From Whitmania pigra (lineage: Eukaryota > Annelida > Clitellata > Hirudinida > Haemopidae): DNA of 64,000 nucleotides. The DNA lies in NCBI GenBank assembly GCA_021613335.1, contig JAJTWR010000082.1, positions 79,021 to 143,020 of the forward strand, read 5' to 3'. Shown here one piece after another: positions 1 through 11,939 of the stretch (position 1 is its first letter; the number at the start of each line of letters is the position of its first letter). The notes under the pieces were generated by a model, which was not told the DNA's origin, made no database searches, and saw nothing but the letters and a program-made list of their open reading frames with translations. A program made the translations under genes and the position numbers.

Positions 1-925
1 TTTCATCACATTTACCAATAATTATTCAGATTCTCAAATTTAAAAAAAAATTACAAACTTAGAGACGCCTTGGTTGGATCATCAACTTAAAAATAAATGT
101 TAGATTTTGCTCTGAAGTTCATGAATAAGTTCAGACAGAGTTCTTTTTGATGACCCCAAGGGTGGCTCGAGTAGTTAATGTTTTAATAAAGTTAAATTGA
201 TGATATGTTTCTTAAAAGAGTCACTCAAATAGCGTGTAACTAGTAACAAAAATGCAATTGTTTATAAATTATGAAGTCGGGTACTTGTCTAAATATTGTA
301 TGATTCTTAATTGCAACAAAGGTTAGCCTATATGAAGACCTAGAGTTTCAACTTCTCCAAGTAATATTAGGGAAGGAAATAACGTTGACATCCAAAACGA
401 TTGCAAACTTGACTTAAAGTTTGATTTAAAGTATGAGAGAGTCATTACGAATATAAAAATATAAAACTCATCCCACTTCCTGTTATATTAATTTTAAATG
501 AGGAAGAATCTTGAGTACCGCCTTAACTTAACTAAGTAAGCTCTATTATGTTAGGCGTAAAATTTCTTTCCAAAGTTCAAGTTCACTTGAAAAACTGACG
601 ATCATAATGTCCTCGGAATTACCACTTACGAACTTTTATTCAACAACCCAATAATACGACAATATTATTCAACGTTATTATTACTAATTGTAAGTTGACA
701 CACTCATACTGAAATATAATTTAAATTAACAAATTAAATGAATTAAAATTAATATTCCAGAACAGTTTGCAATTTACGTTTTTGACAATGACAAAATTTA
801 TAAGTACTACCTTGGGAATGATCTAAATACAATTTTATAAGATTGCGAAAGCAATTTATCGCATTAATCAAGGTGAAAAAATACTTGTACCAGAACCTGT
901 CAGTTCTTGATCTGCAATTCTTAAT
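1..925. other. intergenic, no gene seen
   Basis: AT-rich sequence with stops in all frames. I see no conserved coding stretch, RNA gene or recognisable repeat. Confidence 0.5.
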
Positions 926-1055
926 GTTCGATTCATCCATCCATTCATCCGTCCATCCATCCAACTGTCCATCCGTCCATCTGTCCATCCATCCATCCGT
1001 CCATCTATCAATTCATTCATCCATCCACTGGTTCATCCGTGCATCTGTTCGTTCC
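926..1055. repeat. CATC/TCCA tetranucleotide microsatellite
   Basis: Imperfect run of catc, tcca and gtcc tetranucleotides over about 130 bp. Open frames through it are rich in Ser/His/Pro and come only from the repeat. It lies just 3' of the CD225-like gene on the minus strand, within or next to its 3' flank. Confidence 0.85.
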
Positions 1056-1096
1056 TCCTCCAGACTTTCCCACCATCGGGACTACCGTTCCTACCA

Positions 1097-1607
1097 TTAG
1101 ACTCTGATGAACAAGATGATCATAAATATTCCACAAGCCACCCCGATGGCAGAAACGATATACGAACTGAGTAATAAAGACTTTGCAGATGACACGTTTC
1201 CATTTGAAGCCGAGGATTGACCAATCACTTTGAATATAATCAATTAATTCTTAGAAATTGAAAAATATATCAATTAAATCAGTACCAATAATAATTCGTT
1301 ATTAATTAACCAATTATTGCAGCAAGTTAGATGTAAAAAATTAATGTTATTTGAACTTACGGGCCAAAAAGAAGGCAATAAGTCCAAAAAACATTCCGCA
1401 AAAGCAGGTTACTAGACAGGATATTACAAACGCTCCTGTGAAATTTAGGTAAGTCCTATTCGCCAAGTAAACTGGCTGGGCATTGGCTGGTTGAACCAAG
1501 ATTACAGTCGATTGAACATTTGTCTGGACAACAGGTTGCCTGAACTCGTATGGAGGCGGGGGTGTTTGATGACTCGTGTTATCTTCTTGACACTTTGGAT
1601 AATCCAT
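1097..1607 (-). CDS. CD225/dispanin-like two-pass membrane protein, two exons
   Basis: Exon 1 is 1361-1607 and exon 2 is 1097-1227, separated by a 133-nt intron (donor gtaagt, acceptor ttcaaag), giving 125 aa. The N-terminus is cytosolic-looking and proline-rich, with a PPPPY motif that could bind WW domains. Next come QPVYLANRTYLNFTGA and a first hydrophobic segment rich in Cys (about residues 54-82). Exon 2 holds a polar loop (IGQSSASNGN) and a second hydrophobic segment (SSYIVSAIGVACGIF) close to the C-terminus. This two-segment design with a proline-rich head is that of CD225/dispanin (IFITM-type) proteins, small membrane proteins of plasma or endosomal membranes. The start at 1607 is preferred because upstream residues are unrelated to the paralogue at 23016. 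The splice phase and acceptor sequence match that paralogue exactly, which supports the model. The molecular function is not known from sequence. Confidence 0.75.
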
Positions 1608-2179
1608 GCTAACCAAAATGGCTAAGTAATGTAAAATCAACTTATTATATCAAGACCCGTCCTAATCATCTAGCTATAAAATATACGCACACACGATATC
1701 AAATACGCTTTAAGGCTTACTGAAGTCGAGTTGTGAGATGGTTATTTTTAGATGTTGACTCTGGATTTAAGGACATTGTAATAAATTTTAAAAAAATTTG
1801 AAAATCTAATGACAACATAATTCTTTAAATTCAGACTCTTTCATTGATAATTCTTATTAACAAAATTAAATTCTTATTAATAAATCGATTAAATATTTGA
1901 TCACAAATCAACACTGACTTAATCTGTTTTGAATCAGCCACGATAGGCTCTATCATAGAGCACATCAGAATATTCATTAGAAATTCAAATTTCTAAGCTT
2001 TTTGGCTAATCCAAAAGTGCTTTATTAGCAGTAGTTCCCTGTGCAGGTTCGTGCATTCGCGAATTTCTATATAAAAATGTTTCTTTATACTTACAGATTT
2101 TAAGTCTTGAAACAGATCTTGAGGTTTAGCAACGCTAGATTGACATTGACATTTACCTAGATATGACACCATAAGGCAA

Positions 2180-2262
2180 CAGTTCTCAACCTTTCTGGTG
2201 CTGCGACCCCTCGGCAACACTTGCCATGCTTTGGCGACTCCCCAAAATAAAATTTATTGGGT
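2180..2262 (+). mobile_element. hAT-type terminal sequence, truncated
   Basis: Begins CAGTTCTCAACC and continues to a GC-rich ctgcgacccc, the pattern of hAT-superfamily terminal inverted repeats. No matching inverted end was found downstream before the CD225 pseudogene, so the element looks truncated or too decayed to delimit. Confidence 0.4.
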
Positions 2263-2493
2263 TGAATCCGAACACATTCAGTTTAAAGTAATCTGTATAT
2301 TATATTATAATATTATATTATAATTATCTGATATTCAGGAACCACAAATTCGCAAATGGGACAATACCGTTTATTTCGGCGATACTGCAACGTTATAATA
2401 AGGGGAGTCGATAAATTTACCGCCAGAAAATTCACCGCCGGAATATTGCAATTATTACATGTAAATGTAAAAATGAACTTAATTTAAAGTTAC

Positions 2494-2743
2494 GGGCCAA
2501 TATAAAAGCAAGAAGTCCAGAAACAACTCCGCAAAGCAGGTTACTAGACAGGATATTACAAACGCTCCTGTGAAATTTAGGTAAGTCCCATTCGCCAAGT
2601 AAACTGACTGGGCATCGTTTTGCTGAACCATGATTACAGTCAATTGAGCATCTCTCTGGGCAACAGGTTGCCCAAACTCATATGGAGGTGGACTGAGGTG
2701 TTTGAGGACTTGCTGTTTTTTTTTTAGGCTTTGGATAAGCCAT
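2494..2743 (-). pseudogene. decayed copy of CD225-like exon 1
   Basis: Closely resembles exon 1 of the CD225-like gene at 1361-1607, including the codons for YLNFTGAFVISCLVTC. The reading frame is broken at least twice: once in an A-rich tract near the N-terminus that runs into TGA, and once by a 1-nt loss in the Cys-rich segment (gcaaagcagg against gcaaaagcagg). The copy keeps the start codon position (2741-2743) and a donor-like gtaact. No second exon was recognised beside it. It most likely arose by local duplication. Confidence 0.75.
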
Positions 2744-3619
2744 GTTCACCAAAAGAGCTAAATAATGTAAAAGCAACTTAATATTTACGGTAGTATTAAA
2801 AATATTCTAAATAATTTAAGTATGACCTATTCTGAAATCTATTAAATAAATGAGCGTTTGTCTACATATTTGTGTTTTTTTATGTAATCAGCTCTTGAAT
2901 GTTTCTCAATTTAAAAAGCATTAGAGTTAAATTAATTTATAAAATAATTATTAACACATCAATAATGCTAAATAAAACCTTCATAATATTTAAAAACCAA
3001 TAATTAAATTGTTTAGTAATTCATGAGTGTTTCAAAAATTACCATTCTTATTAGTTACTATAACATTCAATTCTGTAGTGATGTCATTTAGTGCACTTGA
3101 GGAGTATTTTTTCTCATAGGTTGTAAAGTCCGACTTTGGTAGGGTACCAGTGTTACCAAGGATGGATTTGTCAAGGTTGAGGACCCGGGCAGTCTGGTTT
3201 GTGAGGGCCATGCGCATTGGCACAGTCAGACCATGGCTAAATTTGGAATTGAGTGGTTCCCGATAGCGTGTGTTGGTTTTGTGTGTCTTATGTTGAACTT
3301 AGTGTTGATCTTGGTACTGATGGTATTTAGTACTGAAGTGGTTTTGGGGTTCCATTGGATAACTCGCAAATAAAATCACATTCAGGCCAATTATCGTTGC
3401 CATCATCATTATCATCGCAATTCATTAGAAGAAATCAAAGTACAAACATTTTCATGACAACATTTAAATTTTGAGCATAAATTTAATTGCAATATTTTGC
3501 TTACTGTATTAAAGATTCATCTAAAAAAATCAACCAATTTTGTTTGAGTTTTAATAAGATTTGAAATTAGTGAAAGTTGGAAATTCCAGCACAAACTTTC
3601 TCTTCCTCAAATCGTCAAG
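2744..3619. other. intergenic, no gene seen
   Basis: AT-rich spacer. A 63-codon open stretch on the minus strand at 3032-3223 has no recognisable motif, so I did not call it. Confidence 0.4.
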
Positions 3620-5567
3620 ATGGAGGAACGTTCCTTAAACCATTGCGATATTTGCAATAATATTCTGACTGATCCAAGAATATTGCCTTGTTCTCATAAT
3701 TTTTGTCTGAAATGTTTACAAGCTTCAGTTATTTCGACAGGTTCATCGAAGTGCCCAACTTGTCGGATTGAATTTGAAATACCAAAGGAAGGTTTGAAAT
3801 ATCTGAAGAATAAAGAATTTATTGAACAAGTGGGTAAAACCGTTCGCTCCAATAAACAGAGTAGCATTAAATGTGACGGTTGTACTGAAAACCAGGCCAT
3901 TGAATTTTGCATTGATTGTTCCTTTAATTATTGTTCAATCTGTTTGGATCATCATGGAAGAATTCCAACTTCAAAAAATCATCGTTTGAAATCAACGAGG
4001 CCAACTCAAGATGTATTTGAATTCAACATTCCAACTTGTAGTGAACATTCAGAGATAATAACCTTGATCTGTGAAGATTGCAAGGTTCTTTCATGTACTC
4101 AGTGCTCAGTATTGAACCATAATAATCACAAAATAAGGAACGTCTCAAGGTATTTTGAATCTTTAAAGACTGAAATTGAAGAGAAGTGGAAAATGGAAGA
4201 AGTAGTTATTTCAAATTTTAATGAAGCAACGGACACAAGATATGACATTGAGCTAAAAGCCACAAACCTAAAAAAAAAAATCAAAAAAAGAGGTGAAGAT
4301 TTAAAGAAAGTTGTTGATTCAATAGTGGCTAAATTGATTAGAGATGTTGATGAAGAATTGATGCAACATTTTAAAGATGCAGATGATGTCATGAAAGAGC
4401 TGAAAAATATGGAAGCAATCTCGAAAGAGCAGATTGAAAGTTTGAAGCAACAGTTAAACAATTTGAAATATGAAAATGTCGTTGAAACATCTTCTGTCAT
4501 CCATGAGAAAAAAGAAAAAATACCTGAATATTCTGAACTTTTTAAAGTTTCATTATATTCTGATGTCAATGATCTAAATATTCATTTGAAAAAAATATTT
4601 GGAACTCTTACAAAAGGTTAGAATTACCTAAGCTTGCATTAAAATAAAACAGATCTCATGGAAATGAAGTTTGCTCATGTTTCATCTTTAATTAAAATTA
4701 TTAAATTTTTATTTTGAAGCACCAAAATTCAGGCTTGCTAGAGAAATACAAGTGAACAGCGAATACACATTGCTTGCTTCAAATCATGATCATTTTTATT
4801 TCTGCAATTCAATTGATTCCAAAGTTGACATGTTTGATTCTGTTGGGGTGGACTTAAAGTCAAGTTACAATTTTAAAAATGTTACTTCAAACATTTCTGG
4901 GTTGTTAGTAATGAATGAAATGTTGTTTGTCTTAGGGTTTGAAAGTAAGAGGAACGATAATATTAATTTACGTGCTCAATCATCTTCATTTGGTTTCGCT
5001 AATAATAGGGGCAATACTAATAACAACAATATCAAAATTATTAAAATTGATTATTTGTTGAAGTGTCAACCAGCTGTAATTTACAAAATTTCATTTAACC
5101 AAGATGAATGTAACTTAACAAGGTCATATTGTCAACAGGACATTTTACTTATTTTGTGCAACCGTTTAATTCTTTTGTCTCAAAATGGAGTTGTCAGGAA
5201 ATCCATCGATTTAAAATTTATTTGTAAAAGTGCTTTGCAACTTGTTGATCAAAATTATGTCATTTGTTGTCAAAATTATGACGTTTGCATCATCAATGAT
5301 AGTGGTGAAATTTGTTGGAAATATTCACCTTTAAATGATTGCCATAAATTTGCTTCTCCTTGTCTTGCAGTGGATAATTTTGGAAATATTTACATGGGTG
5401 GGAAAAATGTTGTCATTTTTAATCACCTGCTTGAATTTAAATCCCTTCATGTCCTTCGTCACACTAAAGAAAGTATTCTTGATATGTATTACTGTGAAGT
5501 TAAAAATGAGTTGCTGGTTTTTGTTCAGCTGCCAGATATTCTAAAATTAATGTGGTTTAAAGTGTGA
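3620..5567 (+). CDS. TRIM-type RING/B-box/coiled-coil protein with NHL-like propeller (TRIM gene 1)
   Basis: Exon 1 is 3620-4616 and exon 2 is 4720-5567; a 103-nt phase-1 intron separates them, giving 614 aa. Visible domains: a C3HC4 RING (C9, C12, C24, H26, C29, C32, C45, C48), a first B-box (C85 to H121), a second B-box (C140, H143, C151, C154, C159, C162, H167, H170), a Lys/Glu-rich coiled coil (about 180-300), then exon 2 with a beta-propeller-like region. The segment LAVDNFGNIYMGG in exon 2 resembles an NHL repeat. By family knowledge such proteins are RING E3 ubiquitin ligases; the target cannot be read from sequence. The start context is caagATGGAGG, shared with TRIM gene 3. Both exons are open. 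Exon 2 carries an Asn-rich insertion near residue 420. Three paralogues lie on the same strand in this window with the same exon split. Confidence 0.85.
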
Positions 5568-6895
5568 ACATTTGTTGATACTTTATAGCATTGTTTACTT
5601 TACAGGTTGTTGTGACATTGATACAAATTTTCATTCCTGCAATTAATTTGAGGATTCGAACAATTCCAGATTTTATTAAAAAAATGATGTGCACAAATTA
5701 TTTTTTGTTAGATTTTTTAGTGATTGCTGGGGAAGTTTCTTGTTGATAGGTCAAGCCTAATCTAACATAAATTGTGATTGCCTGTTAGAATTAAATAATT
5801 AATTGTGGTATTGCTTTTTCCATTTACTTGGTCAGTTATAATAATCCATCTATGAAAATGTCGATTAAATGCACTTTTAATACTTACACAATTGATGGTC
5901 ATGAGGCCATACATTCAGTCTTATAATAATCAGCTTTTATGGGTTGTGTTTAAAATTGTTTCCTACATATGAAGATAGGCCAGAAAAACATCAGAATTGG
6001 AGTTGCATTCACTTTGTTAAATGAATAATCTGAATCTGCTCATGTAAGTAATAAATTAAAAAACATTTTCTAACACATGCTAAGGAATAATTTACTTGAT
6101 AGTAGTGAAATTATAAACTATAACAAGACGTTATGCTAATTTTATAAATCATCTCTTTACTTTGGAAAAACTAACTATATCACGACCACATCCCTATCAA
6201 ACTATCATCAGTATCAGCTGTGTTATCAAACAGACCTTGATCCAGTAAAACAAAAATGGACATGGACATCCTAGATGACCTAATATTTTTCAAAATCTCA
6301 ATTTCAGAATCAGTGCTTGTTTGCAAGACGGCCAACTATCGGTGGTGTTTTTGCAAGCTGAACTGTTAAACACCTATTATTAAACTATTTATTAATATTA
6401 TTATTATTATTATATCACTAATTTATAGAATAATTTATTATAATTTATAATAGTATTATAATGATACTAATAATATTATAATAATTTTAATTATAATAAT
6501 ACTATTAGTATTATAATAATTTAACTATTAGTAGATTAATACAAATTATTATTGCATTATTTATTAATAATATTATAGCAATATAATAATAATATATATA
6601 TATATATATATTTTTGATTTAGTCACCTTATTATATAATGATAACGATTTAGTTTATTGATTATCGTGTACAAAGCTTAATTTAATTAGTTATTTGTCTT
6701 CTGAGCACTTTTGTTCGATTTCATAGTCCCATGGCTTGCAGAAATATTTCTTGAATTTTAAACTCTTACACAGATATCATTTTAATGTCCACATTAATTT
6801 CCACATCAATTTAATTTATGTTTGGTTCGAAAGATTTAAAATATTAAAAAACTTTCTCAATTGCCTAGGTCAGCAAGTCGTTCTGCCATATTTAG
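5568..6895. other. intergenic, AT-rich
   Basis: The 3' flank of TRIM gene 1, then a stretch at about 6380-6620 made of interleaved att/ata and ta simple repeats. No gene seen. Confidence 0.5.
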
Positions 6896-7909
6896 TCAAT
6901 TGGGGTAGGTTGCTTTAGTATATTTGACCTGCTCGCTTGGCCAAAGCCTTACAAGAAATCCGTTATAAACAACTTCTCCATTATCCTCGATTCTGATTTC
7001 TGGTGGTAGAGAGAAGGTTGCCGCACATGCAAATACTGTGTCTGTCCCATGAGAATATACATACTTTATGGGTAAACCAGTTTCTTTATCAATTTTTTCT
7101 GGCTTGCATTCAGTCTTTTTGGTAGCATTGCTGAAATCAGTGAATTCATTTGGATTTATGTTGTACTTCCTTAATATATCTTCAAAAGAAATTTGTTGGT
7201 GATCTGTGTTTGCATGAACAAAAGAGAGTTTTGCCTCTAGAGGCTGAAGTGGCTTTCCTGTTTCTGTGGTGGATAATACTGCAGATTCTTTTGCAGCATA
7301 GTTGATCAAATACAGTCCTTCTTTCTTTTTGGATTTAACCACATGTAGAATTTCACCAAATTTTGAAAATATTTCTTTTATTTCCTCTTCGCTATAAGCA
7401 GGTTCAATGTCTTTCTTATTGGTCTTCCAGGACACCCTGATACTATACCCATCATTATCACTGAGTTTGGAGTAAAATCTCTCTGCTTGCCTTTTTCTTT
7501 CAAGTTTTATCCTTGCTTCCTCTCGCATCCTCTGAATAAGCAATTCTTTCTCTTTTGCCTGCCTTTCTTCTTGTTTTTTTCTTTCCAGATTTTCTCTTTC
7601 CTTCTCCTCCCATTTTCTCCTTAAATGCTGCTCCTGGGCATATGTCTTTGCCTGCTTCTTCCCTGCATTCTCCTTAGCCATTAATTCTTGATCATATTTA
7701 CTTTTTTTGGTTATGTCAGTAAGGGTTTCAAAAACTTTTTGTAGCTTTTGGAAATCTTGAACGGCATTTTTCTTACCTGGATTTTTGTCTGGATGAAGTT
7801 TGAGAGCCAATTTCCTATAAGCTTTTTTTATCTCTGCCTCAATGGCATATCTTGGAAGGCCTAGAAAGTCGTACAGTTCTATACCAGATATGTTGATTGG
7901 TGAAGTCAT
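6896..7909 (-). CDS. DNAJC17: DNAJC17-like J-domain plus RRM protein, single exon
   Basis: A 337-aa frame without introns. The J domain covers about residues 11-76 with the HPD motif at 39-41. A long Lys/Glu/Arg helix (about 77-150, with ERENLERKKQEERQAKEKE) and a degenerate RRM (about 160-240, around EIFSKFGEILHVV) follow. J domain, charged helix and RRM in that order is the DNAJC17/Cwc23 architecture: nuclear J proteins tied to spliceosome function. The last roughly 65 residues (from KIDKETGLP) are not something I recognise in DNAJC17. The frame is also open upstream to an ATG at 7963; those 18 residues are basic and hydrophobic and could act as a mitochondrial presequence. I prefer 7909 because it places the J domain at the usual distance from the N-terminus. 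The lack of introns suggests a retrocopy or intron loss. Confidence 0.8.
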   Translation of the reverse strand: MTSPINISGIELYDFLGLPRYAIEAEIKKAYRKLALKLHPDKNPGKKNAVQDFQKLQKVFETLTDITKKSKYDQELMAKENAGKKQAKTYAQEQHLRRKWEEKERENLERKKQEERQAKEKELLIQRMREEARIKLERKRQAERFYSKLSDNDGYSIRVSWKTNKKDIEPAYSEEEIKEIFSKFGEILHVVKSKKKEGLYLINYAAKESAVLSTTETGKPLQPLEAKLSFVHANTDHQQISFEDILRKYNINPNEFTDFSNATKKTECKPEKIDKETGLPIKYVYSHGTDTVFACAATFSLPPEIRIEDNGEVVYNGFLVRLWPSEQVKYTKATYPN

Positions 7910-8139
7910 TTTAAATAAATTTGGAAACTGTAACAAAATGCGTCTAATTAAAATTCTTAACAAAACTATGTATATAATTAATTGCGTTCAAATTATGACC
8001 TCAACAACCTCGAAAGATGCTGAAATTAAAATTAGAATTTGTTCGATTAGTTTTTAATGTAATTGGTACTTGCTAAAAAACTCGGCAATGCCCTTGTAAT
8101 TAAAAATAATCTAATTAATAATAAAAATCAAACATTAAA

Positions 8140-8140
<1 letters not shown>

Positions 8141-8171
<31 letters not shown>

Positions 8172-8482
8172 GTTTATTTCTATGGCGCCTTGTGCGTAGC
8201 GTCAGAGGCGCCTTGATTCTTCAAGGAACTTTTTGAAGAGATGGGTCTTCAGCTGGCGCTTGAAGAGCTCGAGCGTGGGCTGAGACCGGATGATGGGGGG
8301 CAGGCTATTCCAGACGGCGGGCGAGGCATGAGAGAAGCCTCGGTTGACGATGGATGATATGTGGACAGGTTGATGGAGATGAATTATAGAAGATGAGCGG
8401 AGGCGATCGGGGATGTGACGGTGGCGAATGAGATGATGGAGATAAGGGGGGTTGAATGTGGTTAATGTTCGATAAGTGAGCA
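8141..8482 (-). mobile_element. 3' end of a non-LTR retrotransposon (LINE) with trinucleotide tail
   Basis: On the minus strand one frame reads TYRTLTTFNPPYL, then RGFSHASPAVWNSLPP, then FKRQLKTHLFKKFL and a stop. This is the C-terminal signature of LINE reverse-transcriptase polyproteins. It is followed by gaaataaa and a (TTA)n tail, seen on the plus strand as (ATA)n at 8141-8172. The element is 5'-truncated near 8482 and is clearly GC-richer than its surroundings. It sits between the DNAJC17-like gene and the kinase gene. Confidence 0.85.
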
Positions 8483-8499
8483 GAGATATTTATATATGT

Positions 8500-8531
<32 letters not shown>

Positions 8532-9197
8532 TATATATATTATAGCATTTTTTCGTGTTCATGTATTTGACTTATACTTCGAGATCGCATCTTTGATATA
8601 TGTAGAAAATTATTACCTAAATAATTAAACTAATAAATTAAATAAAAGCGCTAGTATTTTATTTATTTATTATTTTATTACTCCAATGGACACACAATTT
8701 ACAAGATAGTTATACGTTAACTCAGTCATTTAGTGTTTGCTACCTATTTTCCATCACATCAGTAATTCTACTGCCCTACATGAAAATTATTGCATTAAAT
8801 TAAATTAAATAATGGTTTTAAAATGTACTTGTTTATTTTAATTTTTTGCTTGTTCTGTTTTAAAAGCAAAAAATGGCGACCACGTTAAATAGAGAATGGT
8901 CAACTGTATATGTGTGTATTTTATTAACGTCCATTTTATGACTAGATGATTTACGGTATAACCTAGCGACGTTTTACAGCATGGCAATTGATAATACGAG
9001 AATTGAAGCTCTAAAACTGGGTGAAACAAAGGGCTTATAATTTATTTGTTTGGCGGAGTTTATTTTAAGCGATCAAAACGCTGGTACAAATAGACTCTTG
9101 ATTTTATATGAATAGATTTACAATTTTTTTAAATAATGCATCTTGTTGAATAAATTGCTAATGCATTTTCTACTCCTTTCTCAATTTGTCCTTCTTT
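8483..9197. other. intergenic with (TA)n run
   Basis: A (TA)n microsatellite at about 8497-8540 followed by AT-rich sequence up to the kinase gene. No coding signal. Confidence 0.45.
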
Positions 9198-10214
9198 TCA
9201 TCCAAACTGATCTGGTACATCAGTTCCTTGCAAATGCTTGATGATATGAAGATATATGATATTGAAGAATGAATGCATGTTAAGTTCTTGTGGTTGAGAT
9301 CTTTGATAAGGCTCCAAATGGAGCATGCTTTCAACAAGAGCTATAAATAATATGTAATCCCTATTCTTGACATCAACAGTATAGTGAATTGCAACAAATT
9401 TGTTCAGTCCCATTGGGTTTAGTTGTGATTGGAATCCTTTTAAGATCCATTGCTTTGATGCATCGCAGTAATTGAAAAACATGTTCCTCTTGGGAGCTTG
9501 TCGTATTACATCCTGTCGTGGAGTGCCTATAATCTGTGCAATCTTTTGCAACAATTGCAGCTCGTCTGTCGATCCAAACAGAGGATCTCCAATTAGACAT
9601 TCCATTAGGACACATCCCATGCTCCACACATCCACCGATGCCTCATAATCATATCCGAGAATGACTTCTGGCGATCTGTAATTGAGGGTTTGTATTGTTT
9701 TCAGTTTGTATTGTTGAGGAATGTACGGGCAATAACACAACCCGAAATCGGCAAATTTAATGAATGGACCCTGTTCCTTAACTAATATATTGTCGGGCTT
9801 GATATCACAATGGATGATTTTCGACTCGGACATGAAGATGAGGAATTCAACCATTTGCTTGGCATACAAAGCTATTGTCAAAAAGTTATTAAAAACATTG
9901 TTTTTGATGGCGGTTCTGAGGTTGTGCGAGAGCAGTTCTAGGATGACAACGACAAAATCGCCCACCACGAGCGATTCTTTTAAATGAACTACGAGATTTT
10001 TGTCTGGCGTTTGGCAAAGACTTATTGCCTTGAGAACTTCCATCTCTAACATATTTCTCAATTTCGTTTCACCACCTCCATTGGATATTTTCACTGCTAC
10101 CGACGTGTTGTCCTGCATGTCCAATGCCATGAAAACATGCCCGTATCCTCCTCTGCCGAGTTCTTTTTGAAGAACATATCTATTCATCAAAACGTTCCCT
10201 TCTGTGATGTTCAT
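9198..10214 (-). CDS. CMGC-group protein kinase, DYRK/HIPK-like, single exon
   Basis: 338 aa consisting of little more than a kinase domain. Visible are the glycine loop (GRGGYG, 20-25), catalytic Lys42 in VAVK, a helix-C Glu near 59, the catalytic loop HCDIKPDN (135-142), DFG (156-158) and NYRSPEVILGYDY (178-190) in place of APE, followed by DVWSMGC. HCD and RSPEVILG are typical of the DYRK/HIPK/PRP4 branch of CMGC kinases, which phosphorylate Ser/Thr. The DYRK activation-loop Tyr-x-Tyr is not obvious (the loop reads KTIQTLNYRSPE). All catalytic residues are present, so an active enzyme is plausible. The gene has no introns and no N- or C-terminal regulatory domains, which suggests a retrocopy reduced to the catalytic core. 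The ATG lies 13 residues before the first kinase strand. Confidence 0.85.
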   Translation of the reverse strand: MNITEGNVLMNRYVLQKELGRGGYGHVFMALDMQDNTSVAVKISNGGGETKLRNMLEMEVLKAISLCQTPDKNLVVHLKESLVVGDFVVVILELLSHNLRTAIKNNVFNNFLTIALYAKQMVEFLIFMSESKIIHCDIKPDNILVKEQGPFIKFADFGLCYCPYIPQQYKLKTIQTLNYRSPEVILGYDYEASVDVWSMGCVLMECLIGDPLFGSTDELQLLQKIAQIIGTPRQDVIRQAPKRNMFFNYCDASKQWILKGFQSQLNPMGLNKFVAIHYTVDVKNRDYILFIALVESMLHLEPYQRSQPQELNMHSFFNIIYLHIIKHLQGTDVPDQFG

Positions 10215-11939
10215 GCTATTTGTTATTTTGTTGAATTTTGGTTGTGGTCAACTGAAATTGGAGTTGATGTTCTAAAGTTTGAAAAACTTACGAAGATGGA
10301 CTTCTTGACTATGATCTCGTCATCGTGCTGCATGGGTACCACTTTTTGGAATTCATAGCAATTACGTTATCATGCCTGCATCTCGTTTTACATGTTCGAA
10401 TGAAAATCTTGGATTCATTTTTATGATATTTTAGCTGCTGTGAACTTTTAAAGCAATAAAAAGTCCCCTGCAAAAGGATTAACTCAGTAACTACTAAACT
10501 TTTAAAGTAATTGAAAACGAATCCCTCAAAGTATACAGAACAACAGATCAATTGATAATGCTAACTAGTATCCTCTGTTGACGTGCGCGGATGAATTTTA
10601 AAGTTCACGTGCTTGCATCGAAAGACACTGAATCGACACAAAATAAATTAAAAATTAAATTTATTAAATAATGTTCATCTTTTGCGCTCATTTTTAAAAT
10701 AATAATCGTACTTAACTAGCATTCATTGTGAAATTTTTAATCAAAATTAAAATGATTTTTTTATTGTGTTTTTTCACCATTACTGATTTTATTTCCCACA
10801 AAAATAAATCTAGATTAATCCAGAATAAAACGAAAGCTGGGTCATGCCTCTGACGAAATAAATAATTCTGTACAATATTTTGGAAATCTTTGTGAAGCAA
10901 TTCGCTTTTGGTTGCTATGCATGACGTTTGTTGGCAACGCTATACAATGTGTGGATTCATCGATTACCAATATCCAATAAATGTTTTGCGAAATGTTCAG
11001 CGGATGTATCATGCTGTTGTACACTCGTATTGATCTTCAGAATTAATTGATCTACGTGTCGCCATTAAACTGAGGATTTGAGACATGCATTTGATTCATC
11101 AGCATCTGATGTTGGTATAACTGATAGAATTAGTATAGCTATTACAATAAAGGGGGTAGTAACGTTCGTCAGACTCGACTGGCAAAAATTTAATTTTGAC
11201 TCTGGAGACGCAATCTCTATTGGACGGTCCGTTGCTGTTACATTTCTTCGCTGACAGTGATGCTTGTCCGATGATGATCCTGTTTTCAGGTTGCAGTAAC
11301 TGCACATTGCCACCATTGCAAATTAATTCTTCAATTGCTTCAATATGGAGAAATCAAATTATGTTGTATTATGATAGTACATAAAATTTCAAAGTTATAG
11401 AATGCTCAATTGCAATCTTAATTATATGTTCATTTCTACATTTACAACCTTAATACATAAAAATAGTTTTTTTGTCTATCTTTTTTTAGTTTATTTACAA
11501 TAGATAAAATAAATAAATCTTTTTATGTTCTTAAAATATCTCCAGTCCATCTATTCTTATTCTAAAACTGAATGCATTCTTAACCACTCATTCAACTGTC
11601 GAGGTAGTGAGGGAGTCTGTAAACACGATGCTGATGATGATGTATGTGGTTTTTGTCGAAGGACATGTTGCTGATGGCAAAGAGACATCCGTATAGTAGT
11701 TTATATCCTTGTATGAGAATGTTGAAGCAAAATTACAGCATTCAGCTCACTGATCTGTAATTCTAAAATAGCACAGTTGATCCATTTTTAAATTTCCTAT
11801 GCAGCTGACCAATCATATTCTGATTAAAAAATTTGTGTTGAGATTAATCATAGTCCAGCATGCAGCGGCTTGCAAGAGAGATAGTGAGCTATCGATGAGA
11901 GGCTCAAAATGTGCATAAATTCTTAAATAAAAAAGCTCT
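10215..11939. other. intergenic, no gene seen
   Basis: AT-rich flank of the kinase gene. Several open stretches of 60-83 codons on the minus strand have no recognisable motif and overlap one another in different frames. Confidence 0.45.

Noticed and set aside
843..1100. 85-codon plus-strand frame rich in Ser, His and Pro
   Set aside because: Translation of the CATC/TCCA microsatellite; it also overlaps exon 2 of the minus-strand CD225-like gene.
3032..3223. 63-codon minus-strand open frame
   Set aside because: No motif, no splice signals that would extend it, and a length expected by chance.
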